NCBI GenBank assembly: GCA_021836665.1
Contig: JAKBHQ010000205.1
Coordinates: 1-6,066, forward strand
From: Thermoplasmata archaeon
GTDB taxonomy: Bacteria; Actinomycetota; Acidimicrobiia; Acidimicrobiales; Acidimicrobiaceae
Direction: 5' to 3'
DNA length: 6,066 bases
Shown here in pieces: positions 1-5,610 of the stretch; the stretch's first letter is position 1; each line of letters opens with the position of its first letter. Made by a program: the position numbers and the translations under genes. The notes under the pieces were generated by a model. That model had not been told where the DNA came from and searched no databases. It saw only the letters and a list, made by a program, of their open reading frames with translations.

Positions 1-111
1 TACACCAATATCACCAGAATGTCCAGGAACTTACGCTCGGCTTAGTAACTCAAATGTACAGTTCGAAGTTAATGGCAAAGTGACTGACAGTACCCATAGG
101 AACTTTGGAGA

Positions 112-136
112 TGCATCGGATCGATGTGTCGATGCA
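112..136. repeat. Inverted repeat (7-bp stem)
   Basis: TGCATCG at 112-118 is the exact reverse complement of CGATGCA at 130-136, with an 11-base loop that itself contains ATCGAT. No T-run follows, so it is not a standard intrinsic terminator. It lies about 120 bases upstream of the FkbM gene and could be an operator or chance; no protein partner can be named. Confidence 0.4.
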
Positions 137-141
137 CGCTT

Positions 142-176
142 CTAGTACGTTATTGCTAGTACGTTATTGCTAGTAC
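142..176. repeat. 14-bp tandem repeat, 2.5 copies
   Basis: The unit CTAGTACGTTATTG occurs at 142-155 and again without change at 156-169, followed by a half copy, CTAGTAC, at 170-176. The period is exactly 14 bases. It lies in the leader region of the FkbM gene, about 80 bases before its start. Perfect identity suggests recent slippage, or a spaced binding site. No coding sense is seen: each copy contains TAG. Confidence 0.85.
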
Positions 177-243
177 TGTCAAAGTTAAACACTTGGCCAG
201 TTCTGCAGAAGCATTTATCACTTAATGTTCAAGCCATACAATT

Positions 244-249
244 GAGGAG
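244..249 (+). promoter_or_regulatory. Ribosome binding site for FkbM gene
   Basis: GAGGAG lies 5 bases before the GTG at 255. This purine-rich Shine-Dalgarno sequence is what decides the GTG start of the downstream methyltransferase. Confidence 0.75.
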
Positions 250-254
250 CCGAC

Positions 255-1493
255 GTGACTCGGGATGCATTGGACACTACGCTTGAAGCGGTCAAGCAAC
301 TTGATATGTTGCTAGAGGAATCCGTCGAGGAAGCTCGGCGTCGTGAATCGAAGACTTTTGAAGAGATGGTCGGCGATCGGTCTGCCCGGATTGTTCTTTT
401 TGGGGCGGGCGGTCTTGGACGGCGTACCCTGGCGGGTCTCCGTTCCGTTGGGGTTACGCCCTTGGCATTTTCAGACAATCGTCGAGACTTGTGGGGCCGA
501 ATGGTCGACGGAATCGAAGTATTGTCTCCTGAGGACGCCGCGCGCCAATTTGGGGTATCCGCCGCATTTGTGGTAACTATTTGGGGCGCGGGAAGTGTGC
601 ATAGGTTTGCTGACTCTGTTAATCAACTCAACCTCCTCGGGTGTGACGTCGTTGTTCCAGCGTCGTGGCTTTCCTGGCGATATGCGGAGACACTGCTGCC
701 ATTTTACGCAATGGAGCTGCCTTCTAAGCTGCTTGAACACGCCTCTGAGGTAAGGACTGTTTTCGGCTTTTTGAGCGATGACCGTTCTCGGAGAGAGTAT
801 GTTACGCAAGTGCAGTGGCGCCTGACGGGAGATCCATCGTGTCTGTCCCACCCCGTTGCCGACCCCCAGTACCTTGTTGCCGAAGTAGTTTCGGAACTGA
901 CTGACGATGTCGTGCTCGATTGTGGGGCATATGACGGAGACACGCTCAGATCGTGGATTGAATCGCGTGGATCATCGTTCATTAGATATTACGCTTTGGA
1001 ACCCGACCCAAGCAATCGTCGACTGCTAGAGAAGTATATCGCCGATTTACGCCCCGATCTCGCCGAGCGAGTAAAAGTTTTTCCATATGCCGTGACGAAC
1101 TTTACAGGGACGGCCAGGTTCGATGTAACCGGCCTACCTTCCTCTTCTTTCGGCGATGGCCAAGGGATACCTGTGGAATGTGTTCGACTTGATGACCTTG
1201 AGATGGAGTTGGAAGGTCTGGAACCTACCTTTGTCAAGGCCGACATTGAAGGGGCAGAATTAGAGCTAATTCAAGGTGGGCTTGACATCCTAGGCCGGTC
1301 ACACCCAGTTATAGCGATCGCTGCCTACCATAGACAGGATCACTTGTGGAAGGTGCCGCTTGCGATTAAGAGTTTGTGGTCGGAATATCGTCTACTCTTG
1401 CGTCCTCACAACGAAGAGGGTTGGGACCTAGTCCTATACGCGGTACCACCAAAACGAGACCCGACAGGTCAGCTATCTGCAGTTGGCCCATAA
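255..1493 (+). CDS. FkbM family SAM-dependent methyltransferase with N-terminal Rossmann-like domain
   Basis: This 412-residue protein has two parts. Residues 45-115 look like a nucleotide-binding Rossmann segment (IVLFGAGGLGRRTL at 46-59, then SDNR at 73-76), an arrangement seen ahead of some FkbM domains in sugar and surface-polysaccharide clusters. Residues 218-396 are the FkbM methyltransferase: SAM motif I VVLDCGAYDGDT (219-230), acidic ALEPDP (247-252), and the typical VKADIEGAELELI (327-339). FkbM enzymes O-methylate sugars or polyketides; the substrate here cannot be told. It is probably cytosolic, as no signal peptide or membrane segment is seen. The GTG start is supported by GAGGAG five bases upstream. 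The domain ends around LVLYAVP (392-398). The tail after that, at least from residue 404 (GQLSAVGP), is encoded by an inverted IS remnant that also supplies the TAA stop, so the native C-terminus has probably been replaced. Family call is firm; substrate is unknown. Confidence 0.9.
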   Translation: MTRDALDTTLEAVKQLDMLLEESVEEARRRESKTFEEMVGDRSARIVLFGAGGLGRRTLAGLRSVGVTPLAFSDNRRDLWGRMVDGIEVLSPEDAARQFGVSAAFVVTIWGAGSVHRFADSVNQLNLLGCDVVVPASWLSWRYAETLLPFYAMELPSKLLEHASEVRTVFGFLSDDRSRREYVTQVQWRLTGDPSCLSHPVADPQYLVAEVVSELTDDVVLDCGAYDGDTLRSWIESRGSSFIRYYALEPDPSNRRLLEKYIADLRPDLAERVKVFPYAVTNFTGTARFDVTGLPSSSFGDGQGIPVECVRLDDLEMELEGLEPTFVKADIEGAELELIQGGLDILGRSHPVIAIAAYHRQDHLWKVPLAIKSLWSEYRLLLRPHNEEGWDLVLYAVPPKRDPTGQLSAVGP

Positions 1494-1549
1494 CGAACGT
1501 CACCCAACAACTGGCGTGCCTATGGCTAGGGGTTATCCATAACTTAACT
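1453..1549 (+). mobile_element. IS remnant C: truncated IS1634-like transposase start, inverted relative to copies A and B
   Basis: Positions 1471-1520 are an exact 50-base reverse complement of 1844-1893, and weaker similarity runs from about 1453 to 1549. In the frame of CTG 1477 it encodes VSYLQLAHNERHPTTGVPMA, which resembles the N-terminus of IS1634-family transposases (YLQLAHNE...VIHNFG pattern, from memory of the family). A one-base insertion near 1521-1532 breaks the frame before VIHNL. The IS promoter-side end is missing because the FkbM gene lies there, so the junction falls inside the FkbM reading frame and provides its stop codon. Repeat homology is certain; the family name is inferred. 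Confidence 0.7.
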
Positions 1550-1812
1550 TGGCTTGAATCCACCGAATGACCCTGCTTCGAGTTTCATCAGCGTGGAGGA
1601 AACCGCCCTTCGCCATTAGCCTTACAGTTCTCTCGTTCGACGCTCGATTCCGACCAAATACTGGGTGTGAGGGGTTAGAGATTAGCAATTAAGTTGGAAT
1701 TGAGTATGCGTGAAGTGGGGTCTTTCTCTGGCTCGCGCCCGTAACCTGGTGATTTCATAGACAACCAGGGAGTGTTGCCGTTAATGGGGGTAAGTTCATC
1801 TTTGTTGTCCTT
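1550..1812. other. Spacer between inverted IS remnants, no gene recognised
   Basis: This 263-base segment lies between the inverted arms C and A. On the minus strand the frame of remnant A stays open through it down to a TAA at 1675-1677, but the residues after VIHNLAH resemble nothing I know. The plus strand has only short frames. It may be decayed IS interior or captured DNA. Confidence 0.4.
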
Positions 1813-2003
1813 GTGAGCTAAGTTATGGATGACCTGTGCCATGGGCACGCCAGTTGTTGGGTGACGTTCGTTATGGGCCAACTGCAGATAGCTTACTTTC
1901 GAGTTATCTTTTTATTCCGACGCCTTGACTCACGCGAATAAACGCATACGTTATGGCCGACTCTCACCGGTCACGCAACTAGGCGTGTGTCTGGATTTTC
2001 AGC
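1813..2003 (-). mobile_element. IS remnant A: IS1634-like left end and transposase N-terminus, decayed
   Basis: This 191-base block is repeated in direct orientation at 4101-4292 (about 85-90% identical by eye, one indel near the end) and partly inverted at 1453-1549. On the minus strand it begins with an outer end GCTGAAAATCC (2003 downward), has about 60 bases of leader, then coding traces: FIRVS in one frame, and, after a shift, KDNSKVSYLQLAHNERHPTT followed by GVPMAQVIHNLAH. That pattern matches the start of IS1634-family transposases, which move DNA by a DDE mechanism; here only the beginning remains. The open frame runs on to a stop at 1675 without recognisable transposase sequence. Clearly non-functional. 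The repeat is certain; the family assignment is probable. Confidence 0.65.
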
Positions 2004-2007
2004 CTAC

Positions 2008-2163
2008 TGATATGCCCGGGAATAGTGGAGACTCCTAGTCTTGAGAGATGGAGTATCTATGGCAATGGCAAAGAGGTACTTGCCCGAGGTTCGTGACCGA
2101 GCAATACGTATGGTCACCGATCATCCGGGTGAATACGCTCCACACTTGGTAGCTAAAAAGTAA
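2008..2163 (+). mobile_element. Left end of an IS3-family element, truncated
   Basis: A likely terminal repeat starts at TGATATGCCCGGGAATAGTG (2008), 4 bases after the end of IS remnant A. About 50 bases later the orfA start follows, the usual distance for IS3 elements. I could not find the matching right end, nor orfB, in the window, so the element is cut off after about 155 bases. It may have inserted next to the older IS end and later been deleted. The exact outer boundary is inferred. Confidence 0.5.
2059..2163 (+). pseudogene. IS3-family transposase OrfA, N-terminal fragment
   Basis: An ATG at 2059, preceded by GGAG at 2050-2053, opens a 34-codon frame ending in TAA at 2161-2163. It begins MAMAKRYLPEVRDRAIRMVT and continues DHPGEYAP, the typical opening of IS3-family OrfA (compare the RY.PEFR.RAVRMV pattern), which carries the helix-turn-helix DNA-binding part of the transposase. 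Full OrfA is about 90-110 residues. Here the helix-turn-helix is lost after residue 29 or so, where the sequence stops resembling the family. Neither the remaining OrfA nor the catalytic OrfB (DDE) is present downstream. It is a dead fragment. Confidence 0.75.
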
Positions 2164-2180
2164 ACGGGGATCCGGTTTGC

Positions 2181-2259
2181 GGTCTCTTCTGGTAACCACA
2201 GTTCTTCGTGCCATGATGCCACTTTGGTACGAAGAGCTGGTTTTGCGGGTTTTGAGACC
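2181..2259. repeat. Long imperfect palindrome / hairpin
   Basis: GGTCTC (2181-2186) pairs with GAGACC (2254-2259). Inside, AGTTCTTCGTGCC (2200-2212) pairs with GGTACGAAGAGCT (2226-2238), with two G-T pairs and a 13-base loop, and flanking AACC and GGTT extend the stem with a bulge. The two sides also share GGTTTGCGG / GGTTTTGCGGG as direct repeats. It could be the folded remains of a small mobile element or an RNA structure. No T-run follows directly. The structure is visible; its role is unknown. Confidence 0.5.
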
Positions 2260-2379
2260 ATCTGAGGTTTGGTGTTCTTCTGAGCCCGGAGTGGGCTGAC
2301 CTACGGATCATCGAGCAAAAGGCACTGAGAAAGCGCAGAGACTCGTGGAATACTGGCGTTGAAGACGAGTTTCGGATAG

Positions 2380-2625
2380 TCGAAGGCCCCTCGGAAGGCT
2401 TCGAGCCTGGGAGAAGATAGGCTGACTTTCAGGCCTTTCGTTGGCGGCATTGGACGATTTGCAGAAGCCTTTCTACCAGATCAGAGCGAATTAATTCTTA
2501 GTATCGGGTTTCTTTATGCCTTGGATCTCGCCGTATGGATTTTTAAAGGCAGTTTCTTGGCCAGATACTCACTCAGTAGTACCGACTTTGCCTCGACCAC
2601 GGGCCGTTATTGGAAAGGGGAATAG
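2380..2625 (+). pseudogene. Unrecognised gene fragment (C-terminal part) just before the oxidoreductase
   Basis: After a TAG at 2377-2379 this frame is open for 81 codons to a TAG at 2623-2625, only 2 bases before the GTG of the F420 oxidoreductase. It has no credible start codon, so it is probably the tail of a broken gene. Visible features are FVGGIGRFAEAFLPDQSE, a hydrophobic stretch LILSIGFLYALDLAVWIF that could be one membrane segment, and the C-terminal tail STDFASTTGRYWKGE. Upstream, a second frame (2256-2420, overlapping, one base out of register) reads SPEWADLRIIEQKAL and later GVEDEFRIVEGP, and may be the earlier part of the same gene before a frameshift. I do not recognise the family. 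Tight spacing suggests it once shared a transcript with the oxidoreductase. Confidence 0.4.
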
Positions 2626-2627
2626 AA

Positions 2628-3574
2628 GTGCGTATTCGAATCTCTGTTGAACCTCAATTAGGAATGGACCATAGCCAGATTTTGAAGTTCGCAAGTGCGG
2701 CGGAAAGCGGAGGGTTCGATGGTTTTTTCGCTCAGATCACTATTTGATGAACTATGGGTCCGGTCCGAGGCCGGAAGGAGGAAGTGATGCATGGATTACA
2801 CTGGCCGCGCTGGCTCGAGAAACGATCCGAATGCGCCTTGGTACTTTAGTAACCCCGATCACCTTCCGTCATCCTGGCCCACTGGCCGTGACTATAGCTC
2901 AAGTCGATGCTATGAGTGACGGTCGTCTGGAGTTAGGTCTAGGCAGCGGCTGGTTTGAGCGAGAACATTCGGCAATGGGGATTCCTTTCCCCGGGACCCG
3001 AGAACGCTCCGAGCAACTTGAAGAATTCCTTGAGATTCTAAATATATGGTGGTCCACGCCATTTGGCGAGAGCTTTACATATTTGGGGAATCACTATCGG
3101 CTATTGGATAATCCTGCATTACCTAAACCACGTCAGCCGAGGGTCCCCATAATCATTGGTGGATGGAGTCCGACGCGCGCTCCGCGTTTGGCTGCGCGGT
3201 TTGCAGACGAATATAACCTGGCTTTCGGCGCATTGGAGGACATTCGTCCTCAGTTCGATCGAGTAAAGCGTGAATGTGAAACTATTAGAAGGGACCCAAC
3301 GGAGATCCGTTGGTCAGCGGAAATTACCGTCTGCTGTGGGGAGTCAGAGGTTGAGCTGATCAGACGAGCCGAACGAGCACGATGGGAACCTTCCAGGCTT
3401 AAGAGTTTGCCTGGACGATTTATAGGTTCTCCCGAACAACTTCTTGATCGATTAGTGCAACTACATTACGCAGGCGTCGACACCGTGTACTTTCAGCTAA
3501 TTGACGTTGAGGATACTGATCATATTGCATTATTAAGCGAGCAAGTTCTCCAGCAGGCGGAAACACTGAAGTAG
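2628..3574 (+). pseudogene. LLM-class F420-dependent oxidoreductase, frameshifted near the N-terminus
   Basis: This encodes a luciferase-like (TIM-barrel) flavin/F420 oxidoreductase of the kind actinobacteria carry in many copies; the substrate is unknown and it should be cytosolic. It starts at GTG 2628, with AAAGGGG (2614-2620) as ribosome binding site, and reads MRIRISVEPQLGM through GFDGFF to a TGA at 2745-2747. The rest is in the -1 frame from 2729: RSDHYLMNYGSGP, the barrel motifs LGTLVTPITFRHPGPLA and DAMSDGRLELGLGSGWFERE, then PALPKP and VPIIIGG. Joined, the product is 315 residues, close to family length, and GFDGFF-RSDHYL restores the family's usual N-terminal motif exactly. A lost C after TTTTTTC, or -1 slippage there, explains the break. 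Without it, a TTG/ATG (2744/2747) overlapping the TGA could restart translation, giving 275-276 residues that lack the first strand and helix. The family call is firm; whether it is active is open. Confidence 0.85.
2723..2729 (+). other. Slippery heptamer T TTT TTC at the frameshift
   Basis: T2723, TTT 2724-2726 and TTC 2727-2729 fit the X XXY YYZ pattern in the zero frame set by GTG 2628. A -1 slip here leads directly into CGC TCA GAT CAC, restoring the family motif RSDHYL. The zero-frame TGA is 15 bases downstream. A homopolymer deletion or sequencing error fits the same facts. Confidence 0.5.
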
Positions 3575-3845
3575 AGGGTAAGTCCAAAAACTATTTTTGA
3601 AATGAAAACGACGCTTTGGTGATTGCTCCTTCGAGCGGTATGTCTCAATTGCTCACCGCCAGGTTAGAAGGTCGTAGCAAAAACGATGTAGAAATTAAAG
3701 TGCTCCAGTTAGAGGCCGAGCGGACAAGCAATCTGGCGTCCTGTATAGTAGCTCACGCTTAAGATAAACTTGCATCGGTAATTGACTTTTCCTGTTGAAA
3801 CGTGGGTAGAACAAAAACCCATTACCGCAGGGGGTAAGACCATGA
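3575..3845. other. Intergenic region after the oxidoreductase, no gene recognised
   Basis: One frame is open from 3601 to a TAA at 3760-3762 (53 codons; SQLLTARLEGRSKNDVEIKV within it, then LQLEAERTSNLAS). It reads like protein and may be a fragment of a lost gene, but I recognise no family and see no ribosome binding site before its TTG or GTG codons. A 7-bp inverted repeat, CGGTAAT (3776-3782) and ATTACCG (3821-3827), encloses a shorter TGGGT/ACCCA pair (3803-3807, 3817-3821). No T-rich tail follows, so a terminator is not supported. Confidence 0.35.
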
Positions 3846-4076
3846 TGCGCACTTGGCCCAGACGTAGCAAATATGATCTGGGTTACGATCGAAGTTCTCT
3901 TGCCATTTAAAAAAGATGTCCATTCACTTGGCTATCACGGGCAGAGAAAGTCAGATAGGGACTGCTTTGATGTAATCCTCGTCCGACTAGCAATGGGACG
4001 CTCGTGGGAGGTTGCACAACGACTCAGTGGATAAAAGGTTTCCGACGCCACGGTGCGATCCCGAAGGAATGAATGA
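3846..4076 (+). pseudogene. IS5-like transposase, N-terminal remnant with in-frame stops
   Basis: In one frame the sequence reads MIWVTIEVLLPFKK (from ATG 3873), then GYHGQRKSDRDCFDVILVRL, AMGRSWEVAQRLSG, stop (TAA 4032-4034), KVSDATVRSRRNE, stop (TGA 4074-4076). This matches the N-terminal domain of actinobacterial IS5-like transposases, where LW..IEPLLP, a CF..IL.RL.TG segment and SDTT.R.RRDEW are typical (family pattern from memory). The TAA replaces a residue between G and K, and the TGA stands where W is expected (TGG to TGA). The catalytic DDE domain is absent: IS remnant B begins 24 bases later. The element is dead; the family name is fairly likely. Confidence 0.65.
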
Positions 4077-4100
4077 CTATGGACAAGGTCTGCGTGTGCT

Positions 4101-4292
4101 GTGAGCTAAGTTATGGATGACCCATTCCACGGGCACGCCAGTGGTTGGGTGGCGTTCGTTATGGGCCAACTGCAGACAACTGACCTTCGAGTTCTCTTTT
4201 TATTCCGACGACATGACTCACGCGAATAAACTCATAAGTTATGGCCGCCTCTCAGCGGTCACCCGACTAAGTGTGTGCCTAGGATTTTCAGC
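4101..4292 (-). mobile_element. IS remnant B: second copy of the IS1634-like left end
   Basis: This 192-base direct repeat of 1813-2003 has the same two boundaries: GTGAGCTAAG on the left and GGATTTTCAGC on the right. On the minus strand it has the outer end GCTGAAAATCC, a leader with the near-palindrome CATAAGTTATG (4233-4243), and coding traces FIRVSHVVGIK, then out of frame KENSKVSCLQLAHNERHPTT and VIHNLAH. Two single-base losses between GIK and KEN would explain the frame change. It is more diverged from copies A and C than those are from each other. It cuts into the IS5-like remnant on its left. The repeat is certain; the family is inferred. Confidence 0.65.
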
Positions 4293-4635
4293 GTTCAGAG
4301 AACTCAAACCGCCATAGTTATGGTTAATGTCATGGAGATCCCTAAAAATGCCTACGAACTCAGAAATGCCGATCTGAAGGACGACCAGGGCATCGCAGTT
4401 TGCTGGTAGTGCCTTGGCATCTGTCTCTGGGGCCGGTGCTGAAAATCGGATGATCCTAGAGCGCTGTTCGATTTGATAAAATAGAGAGTGATCGACCAGG
4501 ATGTTGGTCATCGAATTGGTGACTTCTCGACTTTAGCGGCGTAGCATAATGCAGTGCAGATCATTGTTGACCGGTTTCTGGTTAGCCATAGGTTGGGTTA
4601 TTCTGCCAGTGTGCCGTCCTTGGAAGGTGAAGTGT
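4293..4635. other. Region between IS remnant B and the methyltransferase, no gene recognised
   Basis: Short frames only. The plus strand from 4320 reads MVNVMEIPKNAYELRNADLK before a TAG at 4407-4409, which looks protein-like but matches nothing I know. A minus-strand frame (4239-4511, 90 codons) has no ribosome binding site and runs into the IS end, so I do not call it. GCTGAAAATC at 4438-4447 repeats the IS outer end in inverted orientation. A dyad TCGACCA...TGGTCATCGA (4492-4513) lies upstream of the methyltransferase and could be an operator. Confidence 0.4.
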
Positions 4636-5610
4636 TTGCAAGTCGACAAGGAACCCCAAGGCCGAGCTTCCAGCCGCTCCACTAGCACCTATAGCTTCGG
4701 TGTCTCAAAGAGGGAGGGTCACGACTCCTCCGCCTTCTACAGCCGCTTTCAGCCGCCAGTACTTTCGGACGATACCCAGATCAACGAGAGTCCGATAAAG
4801 GATGCACTATTCGTTCAGGATTCTCGTGACTTAAGTTTCCTGCCGGACAATTGCGTCGCCTTAGTGGTCACTTCACCACCATATTTCGTGGGCAAGGAAT
4901 ATGAGGAGTCGATCAAAGGTGGCCATATTCCTGGTAACTATCTCGAGTATTTAGAAATGCTCAAAGATGTATTTGCTGAGTGTTATCGTGTTCTGGAACC
5001 CGGCGGCAGAATCGCAGTCAACGTTGCCAACCTAGGGAGAAAGCCCTACAGATCGTTGTCTGCTGACCTGGTCACGATCCTCCAGGATGAGTTGGGATTT
5101 CTCATGCGGGGGGAGATCTTGTGGATCAAGGGGAAAGGTGCCAACGGAAGCTGCGCTTGGGGCTCCTATCAGTCTGCCTCGAATCCGGTGCTACGTGACG
5201 TCACTGAAAGAATCATCGTCGGTTCTAAGGGGAGTTTCTCTCGGGTCCATCCCAAAAAAATACGACAAAAACTCGGCCTCCCCTACCTTGATTCGATTTC
5301 GGGAGAAGAGTTCCGGTCATTGACCCTAGACACCTGGTACTTTCCTCCCGAGTCGGCTAAGAGAGTAGGACATCCAGCACCTTTCCCGATTGAGCTTCCA
5401 AGACGCTTGATCGAACTAAATACCTACGTTGGAGACGTAGTACTCGACCCATTTATGGGTGCCGGGCAGACCGCATTGGCCTGCTTGATGACCAATAGAC
5501 ATTACGTGGGTGTCGAGATTGATCCTGATTATGTGGATATTGCTGAAGGTCGCATAAAGCTAGCGAAAGAGGTGGCGTACCTAGCGGCGACATCAGAAGT
5601 CGCCGACTAG
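4636..5610 (+). CDS. Site-specific DNA methyltransferase, beta class (N4-cytosine or N6-adenine)
   Basis: The enzyme transfers a methyl group from SAM to an amino group of cytosine or adenine in DNA. Counting from TTG 4636 (324 residues), the target-base motif IV TSPPYF is at 79-84. The conserved stretch RVLEPGGRIAVNVANLGRKP begins near 118, HPAPFPIELPRRLI near 246, and SAM motif I DPFMGAGQT at 271-279, followed by GVEIDPDY. Motif IV before motif I marks the beta order. The N-terminal segment YSFGVSKREGHDSSAFY looks like the usual opening of this actinobacterial group. TTG 4636 has GGAAGG (4622-4627) 8 bases upstream. ATG 4549 in the same frame would add 29 odd, hydrophobic, Cys-containing residues and lacks a ribosome binding site, but cannot be excluded. 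No restriction endonuclease gene is visible, so it looks like an orphan methyltransferase within this window. Its stop overlaps the convergent malic enzyme stop. Confidence 0.9.
   Translation: MQVDKEPQGRASSRSTSTYSFGVSKREGHDSSAFYSRFQPPVLSDDTQINESPIKDALFVQDSRDLSFLPDNCVALVVTSPPYFVGKEYEESIKGGHIPGNYLEYLEMLKDVFAECYRVLEPGGRIAVNVANLGRKPYRSLSADLVTILQDELGFLMRGEILWIKGKGANGSCAWGSYQSASNPVLRDVTERIIVGSKGSFSRVHPKKIRQKLGLPYLDSISGEEFRSLTLDTWYFPPESAKRVGHPAPFPIELPRRLIELNTYVGDVVLDPFMGAGQTALACLMTNRHYVGVEIDPDYVDIAEGRIKLAKEVAYLAATSEVAD

Noticed and set aside
2..145. Open frame from the window edge to TAG 143-145 (47 codons, no start).
   Set aside because: It could be the tail of an upstream gene, but the sequence resembles no family I know and an open run of this length is not rare by chance.
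1376..1570. Plus-strand 64-codon frame overlapping the FkbM 3' end.
   Set aside because: It is a shadow of the FkbM gene joined to the IS remnant; only the short VIHNL piece belongs to real, decayed IS coding sequence.
1813..2003. Idea that the GTTATGG-rich repeats are tyrosine-recombinase sites or an integron-like array.
   Set aside because: The minus strand encodes YLQLAHNERHPTTGVP...VIHNL, which is better explained as the start of an IS1634-like transposase; no recombinase gene is present.
3776..3827. Inverted repeat CGGTAAT/ATTACCG as a terminator for the oxidoreductase.
   Set aside because: It is 200 bases downstream, has a long loop and no T-run.
4117..4317. Plus-strand 66-codon frame across IS remnant B.
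   Set aside because: It is antisense to the transposase traces and has no family resemblance.
4239..4511. Minus-strand 90-codon frame.
   Set aside because: No ribosome binding site, no recognisable domain, and its last part is IS-end DNA in a non-coding frame.
4636..5610. Restriction-modification or defence system around the DNA methyltransferase.
   Set aside because: No endonuclease, helicase or other defence gene is visible on either side; the neighbours are IS remnants and a malic enzyme.
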